31,223 bases of DNA from CAIVAT01 sp038212325 (GTDB lineage: Bacteria > Bacteroidota > Bacteroidia > Bacteroidales > FEN-979). The DNA lies in NCBI GenBank assembly GCA_038212325.1, contig JBBQUQ010000034.1, positions 1 through 31,223 on the forward strand, in the 5' to 3' direction. Made by a program: the position numbers and the translations under genes. Numbering within the stretch: the first letter of the stretch is position 1; each line of letters opens with the position of its first letter. Under the pieces are notes generated by a model. It saw nothing but the letters and a program-made list of their open reading frames with translations. It was not told the origin of the DNA and searched no databases. This document shows, in pieces, positions 1-6,978 of the stretch.

Positions 1-619
1 GCAGGGTTCCGACAATGGCCCTCACCATGTTTCGCAGGAAGCGGTCGGCCGTTATGGTGAAAACAAGTTCAGAGCCTTCCGTCTCCCATCGCGCATGGGT
101 GATCCTGCAGATGTTTGTAGCGGTATCGGTATCCACTTTGGAAAAGGAAGTAAAATCATCGTAACGCATGATCAGCTCAGCCCCCTGGTTCATAAGCACA
201 TGGTCAATGGCACCATATATATAGTGCGTAAAGTTTCGGCGAAAGGGGTTTTTAACCCTGGCAACACAATATCGGTACGTTCGTGATCGTGCACTGAAAC
301 GGGCATGGGCACGCTCCTGCACAGGAACAATCTCAAACAACACTATTTTATCGCCCAGGTAACCATTCAACCGGAAGATCAGTTTTTCACGTTCGCAGGT
401 GGTCAACTGATGCCCAAAATCAACATGTGCAAAAAACTCAGCTGCATGAACACCCGTATCGGTGCGTCCGGCCCCGGTTAAAATGAAGGGCGACCGAAGC
501 ATCATCGACAGGGCCTCTTCAAGGGTTTGCTGTACAGTATTTGCGTCAGGCTGCCGCTGCCAGCCGTGGAGGCTGCCACCATCATAGGCCAGGCGTATAA
601 AATACCGGTAATTGCTCAT
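1..619 (-). CDS. truA: tRNA pseudouridine(38-40) synthase TruA, N-terminal part (runs off the left edge)
   Basis: TruA converts uridines 38-40 of the tRNA anticodon stem to pseudouridine. Reading the minus strand from the ATG at 619 gives an open frame of 206 codons with no stop before the window edge. It begins SNYRYFIRLAYDGG and has the TruA signature GAGRTDTGVHA near residues 55-65, containing the catalytic Asp. Further on come SARSRTYRYCV and DRFLRNMVRAIVGTL, which are typical conserved blocks. The family is about 245-270 residues, so roughly the last 40-60 residues are missing. A TAnnTTTG box on the minus strand at 640-647 sits just upstream and supports this start. The gene is divergent from hydrogenase operon 1. 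Identification is by recognised motifs and is secure. Confidence 0.95.
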   Translation of the reverse strand, partial: MSNYRYFIRLAYDGGSLHGWQRQPDANTVQQTLEEALSMMLRSPFILTGAGRTDTGVHAAEFFAHVDFGHQLTTCEREKLIFRLNGYLGDKIVLFEIVPVQERAHARFSARSRTYRYCVARVKNPFRRNFTHYIYGAIDHVLMNQGAELIMRYDDFTSFSKVDTDTATNICRITHARWETEGSELVFTITADRFLRNMVRAIVGTL

Positions 620-639
620 GTCAGTTATGCTATACCGCA

Positions 640-647
640 CAAATGTA
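640..647 (-). promoter_or_regulatory. Bacteroidota -7 promoter box for truA
   Basis: On the minus strand the bases read TACATTTG, matching the Bacteroidota sigma-ABfr -7 consensus TAnnTTTG. The box ends about 20 bases before the truA start codon. No convincing -33 TTTG was found. Confidence 0.5.
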
Positions 648-743
648 AGGATTTAGCGAATTTAATCTATTTGGATCGCATATAAATTAGAAAAAATATG
701 GTTAACCGGCCATGCCTGTTATTTTAATAACAAAGAAAAATCA

Positions 744-751
744 TACATTTG
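744..751 (+). promoter_or_regulatory. -7 promoter box of hydrogenase operon 1
   Basis: TACATTTG matches TAnnTTTG exactly. Transcription would start near 756-758, giving a leader of about 75 bases before hydC at 833. The -33 position holds only a weak T-rich stretch. The box lies immediately upstream of the Rex-like operator at 761-778. Confidence 0.6.
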
Positions 752-760
752 CATGAAAAT

Positions 761-778
761 TTGTTAATTAATTCACAA
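761..778 (+). promoter_or_regulatory. Candidate Rex operator of hydrogenase operon 1
   Basis: TTGTTAATTAATTCACAA is an interrupted inverted repeat with a four-base A/T spacer. It differs at one position from the Rex operator consensus known from other bacteria, TTGTGAAWWWWTTCACAA. It overlaps or directly follows the predicted transcription start, a position where a bound repressor would block initiation. A rex gene is encoded at 23881 in the same window. Binding itself is inference. Confidence 0.65.
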
Positions 779-832
779 AGCCACCGTAAAACAACCTAAA
801 ACACTATATATTAACAATTTAAAATATATTGT

Positions 833-1297
833 ATGACTGATTGCAAATCATTAATCCAGGAATTAGCAGAAAAATATGGCCGTGAAAGGGCCAGTTTACT
901 TCCCATCCTGCAAGGTGTTGTCGCAAAAAACAACTACCTTTCCGATACCTGCATGACAGACATTGCCAAAGAACTTGATCTTTCTGCCGCCCAGGTATTC
1001 GGAACCGCCACCTTTTATTCATTCCTCGATACTGAGCCGAGGGGCGAGTATGTTATCAGGGTATGTAAAACAATCACCTGCGACATGCATGGCAAAAAGA
1101 CGATTATTCAATCGCTGGAAGACATGCTGAAGATTAAGGTGGGTGAAACAACCCCCAACAAAAAATTCACCCTGCTCGAAACGAACTGTCTCGGATGGTG
1201 CCATGAAGGTCCGGCGATGCTGATCAACGACACGCCATACAGCGGACTTACCCCCGAAAAGGTTCATGATATCATCACCGAATACAACAGTAAATAA
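833..1297 (+). CDS. hydC: [FeFe] hydrogenase operon 1, HydC/NuoE-like [2Fe-2S] subunit
   Basis: This small thioredoxin-fold [2Fe-2S] subunit of an NADH-linked [FeFe] hydrogenase is homologous to the 24-kDa NuoE subunit of complex I and passes electrons in the HydABC complex. The 154-residue protein has the helical N-terminal region (LLPILQGVVA, VFGTATFYSF). Its four cluster cysteines are C78, C83, C119 and C123, in the NuoE pattern CxxxxC...CxxxC. It is the first gene of a tight hydC-hydB-hydA operon, with 30 bases to hydB. A TAnnTTTG promoter and a Rex-like operator lie upstream. Its length is normal for the family. The partner is the short HydB encoded next, so the complex may differ from the bifurcating type. 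The family is certain; which physiological direction dominates is not readable. Confidence 0.93.
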   Translation: MTDCKSLIQELAEKYGRERASLLPILQGVVAKNNYLSDTCMTDIAKELDLSAAQVFGTATFYSFLDTEPRGEYVIRVCKTITCDMHGKKTIIQSLEDMLKIKVGETTPNKKFTLLETNCLGWCHEGPAMLINDTPYSGLTPEKVHDIITEYNSK

Positions 1298-1327
1298 TCA
1301 TTTATACAGAAAATAGGAGAAACAGTC

Positions 1328-2494
1328 ATGTCAGAACAAACCCTTAAAAGAGTTGACTTAATCTTCGGGGAATATTCCAACGAAAAATACAAGGTATTGG
1401 CCACCACACTGGATCGTACCAACGAGGATATCCTGAACGACATCATGGAGTCGGGCCTTCGCGGCCGTGGCGGAGCCGGCTTCCCCACAGCCATGAAATG
1501 GAAATACACCGCTGAAACCCCTGGCGATGAAAAGTACGTCGTGTGCAATGCCGATGAAGGCGAACCAGGTACGTTCAAAGACCGGGAAATCCTGCTGCGG
1601 GTTCCCCGCAAGGTATTTTCAGGCATGGCCATCTGCGGCAGGGTAATCGGAGCGAAAAAAGGGCTGATGTACCTGCGCGGTGAATACAAATTCATGGTTC
1701 CCGAACTGATGAGGGAACTGGAAATATACCATGAGCATATGAAGGTGCTCGGCCTTGACTTTCCGATTGAAATCCGCATGGGCTCAGGCGCCTACATATG
1801 CGGCGAAGAAAGTGCATTGTTTGAATCGATGGAAGGCGGCCGCGGCGAACCCCGCAACAAGCCCCCCTATCCCACCACCAGCGGGTTCATGAAAAAGCCC
1901 ACCGTGATCAACAACGTGGAAACCTTCGTCAATGTGCTCATGATCATGCGGCTTGGTCCCGACCAATATAAGAAACTCGGCACGACCGATTCACGCGGAT
2001 CCAAAGTATTCTCTGTATCGGGCGATACCCCCATCCCGGGAATTTATGAACTTGAACTGGGCATGCCCCTCGACCGTTTTGTCGATGAATTCGGTGATGG
2101 CGATACCAAGGCGGTGCAGGTGGGGGGAGCCTCCGGATTCTGCGTTCCACGCAAAAAATTCAAGGATACGGTGATCGGTTTTGAAGGTGTTCCGACCGGC
2201 GGATCCATGATGATCTTCAACAGTTCACGTTCGATGTACAATGTGCTGCACAACTACCTCGAATTCTTTGAAGAGGAATCGTGCGGTCAGTGCACTCCCT
2301 GCAGGGTCGGATGCCAGCAGTTGCTGAAAGGGATCGTTGCCGTGAAAAAAGGCGAAAAGAAGGCCGCTTATCTCGACCAGCTCATGAAACTGAGCGAAAG
2401 CATGAAAATCACTGCAAAATGCGGGCTGGGTCAATCCGTAGCCAATTCATTCTCCTCCATTGTCAACAACTTCAAGGAAGAGATGATCTACTAA
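1328..2494 (+). CDS. hydB: [FeFe] hydrogenase operon 1, short HydB/NuoF-like NADH- and FMN-binding subunit
   Basis: This is the NAD(H)-oxidising flavoprotein subunit, homologous to NuoF. The FMN/NAD-binding glycine-rich loop LRGRGGAGFP is at residues 44-53, followed by VVCNADEGEPGT (71-82) and SGAYICGEESAL. An SLBB region follows, then the [4Fe-4S] ligands C319, C322, C325 (SCGQCTPCR) and C365. At 388 residues it is far shorter than the other two HydB proteins in this window. It lacks the N-terminal thioredoxin-like [2Fe-2S] domain, the Zn-type His/Cys motif and the C-terminal 2x[4Fe-4S] ferredoxin domain. It is not truncated by frameshift: the frame ends cleanly at EEMIY and hydA follows 33 bases later with intact coding. 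The SD AGGAG precedes the ATG. Absence of the C-terminal ferredoxin domain suggests a simpler NADH-only electron path (inference). Confidence 0.93.
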   Translation: MSEQTLKRVDLIFGEYSNEKYKVLATTLDRTNEDILNDIMESGLRGRGGAGFPTAMKWKYTAETPGDEKYVVCNADEGEPGTFKDREILLRVPRKVFSGMAICGRVIGAKKGLMYLRGEYKFMVPELMRELEIYHEHMKVLGLDFPIEIRMGSGAYICGEESALFESMEGGRGEPRNKPPYPTTSGFMKKPTVINNVETFVNVLMIMRLGPDQYKKLGTTDSRGSKVFSVSGDTPIPGIYELELGMPLDRFVDEFGDGDTKAVQVGGASGFCVPRKKFKDTVIGFEGVPTGGSMMIFNSSRSMYNVLHNYLEFFEEESCGQCTPCRVGCQQLLKGIVAVKKGEKKAAYLDQLMKLSESMKITAKCGLGQSVANSFSSIVNNFKEEMIY

Positions 2495-2527
2495 ATCAGT
2501 ATTCACAAGAAAACAGAACAATAAGTT

Positions 2528-4321
2528 ATGGCTAAGAAAATAAATCTCACGATCGACGGCATCACCATTGAAGTTGACGAAGGGACGACCATCCTCGACG
2601 CAGCACGCAGCCTGAACATTCACATCCCTACCCTGTGCTACCACGAAGACCTTTGTGTTGCCGGCAATTGCCGTGTATGCGTGGTTGAACAGGAAAAGGT
2701 GAAAAACCTGCCGGCATCCTGCGCAACACCGGCGGCTGAAGGAATGGTGATACACACCAACAGCATGAAGGTTCGCATGGCCCGCAAGCATATTGTGGAA
2801 CTGCTGCTTTCAGAACACAACGCCGACTGCACCAAGTGCTATAAAAACGGAAATTGCGAACTCCAGGGGCTGGCTTCGCAGATGCTTACCGGAGATCACT
2901 TGTTTCTCGACCTGGTTCCCGATAAAAAGTACACCATCGACATGTTTAACACGGCAATCATCAAGGATGACAGCCGGTGCATCAGGTGCCAGCGCTGTGT
3001 GCGAACCTGCGAAGAGCTGCAGAGTGTAAGCGCACTTGGCGTGGCATATAAGGGAAATAAGATGAAAATTTCGACCTTTTTCGAACATTCACTGTTCGAG
3101 GTTGTATGCACCAACTGCGGCCAATGCGTGAACCGCTGTCCGACCGGCGCACTGATCGAACGCAATTACATCGACCAGGTGTGGGACGCCATCTATGATC
3201 CTACCAAGCACGTGGTGGTGCAAACCGCTCCTGCAGTTCGCGTGGCCCTCGGCGAAGCCCTTGGCATGGCCACCGGAAAGATCGTTACCGGAAAAATGGT
3301 GTCTGCCCTCAGGCGCCTGGGTTTCAATTCCGTGCTGGATACCGATTTCACTGCCGACCTCACCATCATTGAAGAGGGTCATGAATTGCTTACACGACTG
3401 AAAAAAGCGTTGGTTGACAAAGACCCGACTGTTGCCCTTCCCATGGCAACTTCGTGCTCTCCGGGATGGATCAAATTCATTGAGCATACCTTCCCCGAAT
3501 ATCTGCCCAACCTTTCGACCTGCAAATCGCCGCAGCAAATGTTCGGAGCCCTGGCAAAAACCTACTATGCTCAAAAACGCAAAATAAATCCGAAAGACAT
3601 TGTTTCTGTTTCGATCATGCCCTGCACCGCAAAGAAATTCGAAGCAAACCGTCCTGAAATGCGCTCAAGCGGCTACAAAGATGTTGATTTTGTGCTGACC
3701 ACCCGCGAACTCGGTATCATGATCAAGCAGGCGGGCCTTGATTTTGAAGAATTGCCCGAAGAGAAGTTTGACAGCTTCATGGGCACCTCCTCCGGCGCCG
3801 CCGTTATTTTCGGTTCTACCGGCGGTGTAATGGAAGCTGCGCTTCGTACTGCTTATGAAATCGTGACCGGACGCGAAGTACCATTTGACGGACTAAACAT
3901 CGTCCCGGTTCGTGGAACAGAGGGCGAAGTTCGTGAAGCGACCATTAAAATTGAAAAGGTAAAACCCGAATGGGCTTTCCTGGAAGGCGTCGAGTTGAAA
4001 TGTGCCGTTGCAAACGGACTGGCACATGCGAAAACCCTCATGCAGAACATCAGGGATGGCAAAGCTACGTACCATTTCATCGAAGTGATGGCCTGCCCGG
4101 GTGGTTGCCTGGGTGGGGGCGGACAGCCGATTCCCACCAATAAGGAGATCAGGACCAAGCGCAAAATGGCGATTTACGAAGAAGATATGGGAATGCCCAT
4201 CCGCAAATCGCACGAAAACCCTGAAATTGCCGAGATATACAAAGAATTCCTTGAAAAACCACTCGGTCATAAATCACACGAATTACTCCACACACACTAC
4301 ACACCTCGTAAGAGATACTAG
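2528..4321 (+). CDS. hydA: [FeFe] hydrogenase operon 1, catalytic HydA with Ser in the L1 motif
   Basis: This is the H2-producing/consuming catalytic subunit (group A3-like, 597 residues). The order of domains is: N-terminal [2Fe-2S] (C37, C48, C51, C65); NuoG-type His-Cys3 [4Fe-4S] (H97, C101, C104, C110); two [4Fe-4S] (C151/154/157/161 and C194/197/200/204); then the H-cluster domain. Motif L1 is TSCSPGW (308-314), L2 is MPCTAKKFE (364-372) and L3 is MACPGGC (521-527) followed by GGGGQP. The usual L1 is TSCCP, so residue 311, normally a [4Fe-4S]-subcluster cysteine, is serine (TCT at 3458-3460); the other three ligands C366, C523 and C527 are present. The C-terminal small-subunit-like tail ending LLHTHYTPRKRY is present. 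It acts in the cytoplasm (no signal peptide). The assignment is secure; activity with the Ser variant is untested. Confidence 0.94.
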   Translation: MAKKINLTIDGITIEVDEGTTILDAARSLNIHIPTLCYHEDLCVAGNCRVCVVEQEKVKNLPASCATPAAEGMVIHTNSMKVRMARKHIVELLLSEHNADCTKCYKNGNCELQGLASQMLTGDHLFLDLVPDKKYTIDMFNTAIIKDDSRCIRCQRCVRTCEELQSVSALGVAYKGNKMKISTFFEHSLFEVVCTNCGQCVNRCPTGALIERNYIDQVWDAIYDPTKHVVVQTAPAVRVALGEALGMATGKIVTGKMVSALRRLGFNSVLDTDFTADLTIIEEGHELLTRLKKALVDKDPTVALPMATSCSPGWIKFIEHTFPEYLPNLSTCKSPQQMFGALAKTYYAQKRKINPKDIVSVSIMPCTAKKFEANRPEMRSSGYKDVDFVLTTRELGIMIKQAGLDFEELPEEKFDSFMGTSSGAAVIFGSTGGVMEAALRTAYEIVTGREVPFDGLNIVPVRGTEGEVREATIKIEKVKPEWAFLEGVELKCAVANGLAHAKTLMQNIRDGKATYHFIEVMACPGGCLGGGGQPIPTNKEIRTKRKMAIYEEDMGMPIRKSHENPEIAEIYKEFLEKPLGHKSHELLHTHYTPRKRY

Positions 4322-4344
4322 AACTGCTGCCATTATTTTTGTCG

Positions 4345-4417
4345 CGCAATGCATCACAGCAATGCGTCATGGCAATGCTTCATCGCAATGTAGAGACGCA
4401 TCGCAATGCGTCTCTAC
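4345..4417 (+). repeat. GCAATGC-type direct repeats ending in a perfect palindrome
   Basis: This lies between the convergent ends of hydA and the Met/Pro-rich gene. Several copies of a unit containing GCAATG recur every 13-15 bases from about 4345 to 4390. They end in a perfect hairpin with 12-base arms GTAGAGACGCAT (4390-4401) and ATGCGTCTCTAC (4406-4417) around a CGCA loop. It is a candidate interspersed repeat and could also act as a bidirectional terminator, though it lacks a clear T-tract on the plus strand. Confidence 0.7.
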
Positions 4418-4423
4418 AAATGG

Positions 4424-4867
4424 TCATTTTTTGGGTTGTTGTTGTGGTGGTGATGGCGGAGGTGGTTCGCGCATGATGATAATTTTTTCCTGCCTCCCGA
4501 ACATCGGGGCATCGTTAAGATCGATCGTAATCCGCTTGCCGCCCTTCCGGTCCTTGATTGAATAACTTACTACGCGGTACATCGGGATGTTGCCCAGCAT
4601 GTCGTTAAGCGTCGGACCGTGCCCTTCCATCCGCATCATCCTGCGCTCAGAACCAGGCCCCATTCGTTCCCGCATCTGCTCATCCATGCCCTGGGGGGGA
4701 GCCATCCCCTCCCACTCCATAATTTCCATGTCGTCAAGGGCCATGGGGCATTTAGGCGGACATGGCATCTCGATCTTCTCAAATTCCTGGGTGATCGAAT
4801 CATTCATCCCGGCTGAGTTGTCTCCTTTTTCGCGGGTTCCTGCGAAAAAACCTGCTGTGTAATACAA
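4424..4867 (-). CDS. Met/Pro-rich secreted hypothetical protein, body of a gene split from its signal peptide by a frame change
   Basis: No known family was recognised. The frame encodes up to 147 residues, of which the part from MNDSITQEFEKIE (ATG at 4807) onward looks like real protein. It is rich in Met and Pro (MPCPPKCPM, MRERMGPG, RRMMRMEGHGP), with a more ordered stretch PMYRVVSYSIKDRKGGKRITIDL and a Pro/Gln tail PPPPSPPQQQPKK. The upstream part of this frame is poor sequence. A strong Shine-Dalgarno, a promoter box and a perfect signal peptide lie just upstream in another frame (4804-4932), so the intact gene probably spanned 4424-4932 with a one-base frame difference near 4825-4850. 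It is divergent from the adjacent sensor kinase, which has a similar Pro run in its sensor region. It may be an envelope protein related to that system (inference). Confidence 0.6.
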   Translation of the reverse strand: MYYTAGFFAGTREKGDNSAGMNDSITQEFEKIEMPCPPKCPMALDDMEIMEWEGMAPPQGMDEQMRERMGPGSERRMMRMEGHGPTLNDMLGNIPMYRVVSYSIKDRKGGKRITIDLNDAPMFGRQEKIIIMREPPPPSPPQQQPKK

Positions 4868-4932
4868 ATTGCCAGGGCTGCAACAACTCCAAAAACCAGG
4901 GCAAACTTGAAACTGAATGAATGAATTTTCAT
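4804..4932 (-). CDS. Signal-peptide ORF (42 aa) preceding and overlapping the Met/Pro-rich gene in another frame
   Basis: From the ATG at 4932 the minus strand encodes a short basic start, a hydrophobic core (ALVFGVVAALAICI) and a likely cleavage region QQVFSQ, followed by EPAKKETTQPG and TGA at 4806-4804. An ideal SD AAAGGAGG lies 5 bases upstream and a -7 box (4962-4969) about 30 bases upstream, so initiation here is well supported. The TGA overlaps the ATG at 4807 of the downstream frame as ATGA. Possible explanations are an indel in the A5 or T6 run (mutation or sequencing error), a -1 ribosomal slip at AAAAAGGAG, or translational coupling. The signal peptide makes most sense fused to the Met/Pro-rich body. 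Confidence 0.6.
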   Translation of the reverse strand: MKIHSFSFKFALVFGVVAALAICITQQVFSQEPAKKETTQPG

Positions 4933-4961
4933 AAGGGCCTCCTTTGTTAAGTTTAACCTTG

Positions 4962-4969
4962 CAAATCTA
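4962..4969 (-). promoter_or_regulatory. -7 promoter box for the secreted Met/Pro-rich gene
   Basis: On the minus strand the bases read TAGATTTG, matching TAnnTTTG. The box is about 30 bases upstream of the signal-peptide ATG at 4932, and an AAAGGAGG ribosome binding site (4938-4945) lies in between. Confidence 0.5.
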
Positions 4970-5055
4970 AGCCCGATAAGTGGCTGAAAATGTTAATAAA
5001 ACGTTAAAGTTGGTTAATGAAAAGTTAATCCTGGCCATCGGCCTGCTCCTTTCCT

Positions 5056-5063
5056 TATTTTTG
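5056..5063 (+). promoter_or_regulatory. -7-like box directly before the sensor kinase start
   Basis: TATTTTTG matches TAnnTTTG but ends only 4 bases before the kinase ATG at 5068. If it is used, the transcript would be nearly leaderless. No -33 element was seen at the usual 19-base spacing, so this may be chance. Confidence 0.3.
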
Positions 5064-5067
5064 CATC

Positions 5068-6960
5068 ATGAATAAAAAAGTGCTGTACATACTTATCGCC
5101 AGCATCTGCATCTCACTGATCGGGATCATCGCTGTACAGTTCTTCTGGATTCGCAACGCTTTCCAGGTTAAAGAGGCCCAGTTTGATCGCAGTGTAAACG
5201 ACGCCCTGGGCAGTGTAGTCAGTAAAATAGAGGCGCGCGAGAACATGTTTTTCATCAGCCGGAATTTTGAAGGCGACAGCATCATGCGCATCGTACAGGC
5301 CTTTACAAAGGATACCGGCACAACCATTAAAAACCAACTCGATTCACTCCTCCTTGCCAATGAGTTGCCGGCAGCCAAGCACAGGATACCCCCTCCGCCG
5401 CCCCCTCCGCCCCCACCGGTGCGTCATCAGCAGCCTACCGGTGTGATTCATTACTCGTACCGGTACAATGTGGTTCCGGTGCAGACTGGCCAGGATTCAG
5501 TAACTGTAAAGATGGAGGAGTTTTACCAGGAGATGCAGGCTATGCGACCCGGCGAGATGAATTTTGAATGGGACGACCAGTTAGCCCGGCTTGACTCCAT
5601 GATGAACCTGGATGGGGAGTCTGTCGAATACGGGAGCAACACGGAGCAGGGTGGCATGATGGGTGATGAATCGGGAGAGGTGATCATTGAAACGCCAGGC
5701 ATTATGGGTCCCCAGTATTTTCGCTACCGTGTTCCCCAATTCGTTCAACCGGCGCCTATGCAGCGCCGCCGGACAGATAGCAGGAACAAGATTCAGGAGC
5801 GGGAGAACAACATACAGAAACTCGACAACAAGGCGCGCAAAATCCAGGATGTTATCAAGCAGATGGCAATCGCCCTCGAAACAAAGCCCGCCCCGATTCA
5901 GCAGCGGATCAACAAGAAAAGTCTCCAGGCAGCACTCGGCAAGTCATTTAAGGACAAAGGGATCGACCTCCCTTTTGAATTTGCCGTATTTTCCCCGTCG
6001 AGCGACAGCAATCATATTCCCATACGATCAGCTGATTTCAGGCACGAATATGAATCGTCGGGGCACCGGGTCTCCCTCTTTCCAAACGACCTGTTCCACA
6101 AGCCCGACATGCTTCTTGTGTTCTTTCCCGGGCAGAAGAACCTTGTGTTTAAATCGCTTTCACTTTTACTTGTCGGATCGGTGCTGTTCACCCTCATCAT
6201 CCTTATTTCCTCGGGAGGCAGCATCTTTGTGATGATCCGGCAGAAGAAAATATCGGATATCAAAACTGATTTCATCAACAACATGACCCATGAATTTAAG
6301 ACACCGATTGCCACCATCTCTATTGCAGCCGACTCAATTACCAATCCCCGGGTGATCTCTGAACCTGATACGATAAAAAATTTCACCCGGATCATCAAGG
6401 AGGAAAACAACCGCATGAACACCAGGGTGGAGCAGGTGTTGCAGATGGCGCTTCTTGACAGCCGGGATTTTAAACTGCGCCCTGGAATGGTTGACATGAA
6501 TAACCTGATCGAAAAGGCCGTCGACCACTATCGGCTGCAGATTGAAAAACGCGAGGGCTCCATCGTTACCCGGCTCGAAGCAGGGAATTGCACGGTTCTG
6601 GCAGATGAGGACCATATCCGTAACGTTTTGCTGAACCTCCTCGACAACGCGAATAAATATTCGGTGTCGAAGCCTCATATTGAAGTGTTTTCTTTCAACA
6701 GGTCGGGAAAATTCTACTTCGGCGTACAGGACAAGGGCATGGGCATGAGCCATGAGGTTCAACGGAAGATTTTTGACAAATTTTACAGGGTCACGTCCGG
6801 GAATATACACAATATCAAAGGATTCGGACTGGGACTCAGCTATGTAAAAGCCATCGTGCTGGCCCATCACGGCGACATCCGAATCGAGAGCGAAACCGGC
6901 AAAGGCAGCAGGTTTGAAATCAGTATGCCTGGCATGCTCCAGCCTCAAACAACCGCGTGA
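5068..6960 (+). CDS. Membrane sensor histidine kinase with Pro-rich periplasmic domain
   Basis: This 630-residue two-component kinase has TM1 at residues 5-27 and a large periplasmic region that includes a run of ten prolines (about 107-118). TM2 is at about 363-388. The HisKA box NMTHEFKTP carries the phospho-accepting His408, and an HATPase domain follows with N-box LLNLLDNANKYS, G1 DKGMGM and G2 GFGLGLS. It resembles Bacteroidota RprX-like kinases in its cytoplasmic half. It is followed 18 bases later by an OmpR-family regulator, its obvious partner. The periplasmic domain was not recognised. The divergent neighbour encodes a secreted protein that also contains Met- and Pro-rich runs. The ligand is unknown; the position between two hydrogenase operons is suggestive only. 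Confidence 0.93.
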   Translation: MNKKVLYILIASICISLIGIIAVQFFWIRNAFQVKEAQFDRSVNDALGSVVSKIEARENMFFISRNFEGDSIMRIVQAFTKDTGTTIKNQLDSLLLANELPAAKHRIPPPPPPPPPPVRHQQPTGVIHYSYRYNVVPVQTGQDSVTVKMEEFYQEMQAMRPGEMNFEWDDQLARLDSMMNLDGESVEYGSNTEQGGMMGDESGEVIIETPGIMGPQYFRYRVPQFVQPAPMQRRRTDSRNKIQERENNIQKLDNKARKIQDVIKQMAIALETKPAPIQQRINKKSLQAALGKSFKDKGIDLPFEFAVFSPSSDSNHIPIRSADFRHEYESSGHRVSLFPNDLFHKPDMLLVFFPGQKNLVFKSLSLLLVGSVLFTLIILISSGGSIFVMIRQKKISDIKTDFINNMTHEFKTPIATISIAADSITNPRVISEPDTIKNFTRIIKEENNRMNTRVEQVLQMALLDSRDFKLRPGMVDMNNLIEKAVDHYRLQIEKREGSIVTRLEAGNCTVLADEDHIRNVLLNLLDNANKYSVSKPHIEVFSFNRSGKFYFGVQDKGMGMSHEVQRKIFDKFYRVTSGNIHNIKGFGLGLSYVKAIVLAHHGDIRIESETGKGSRFEISMPGMLQPQTTA

Positions 6961-6978
6961 GAAAAAAAAAGAGACCCC

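Noticed and set aside
4101..4565. Plus-strand 154-codon frame spanning the end of hydA
   Set aside because: It is a shadow of hydA, then runs through repeat DNA and antisense to the Met/Pro-rich gene.
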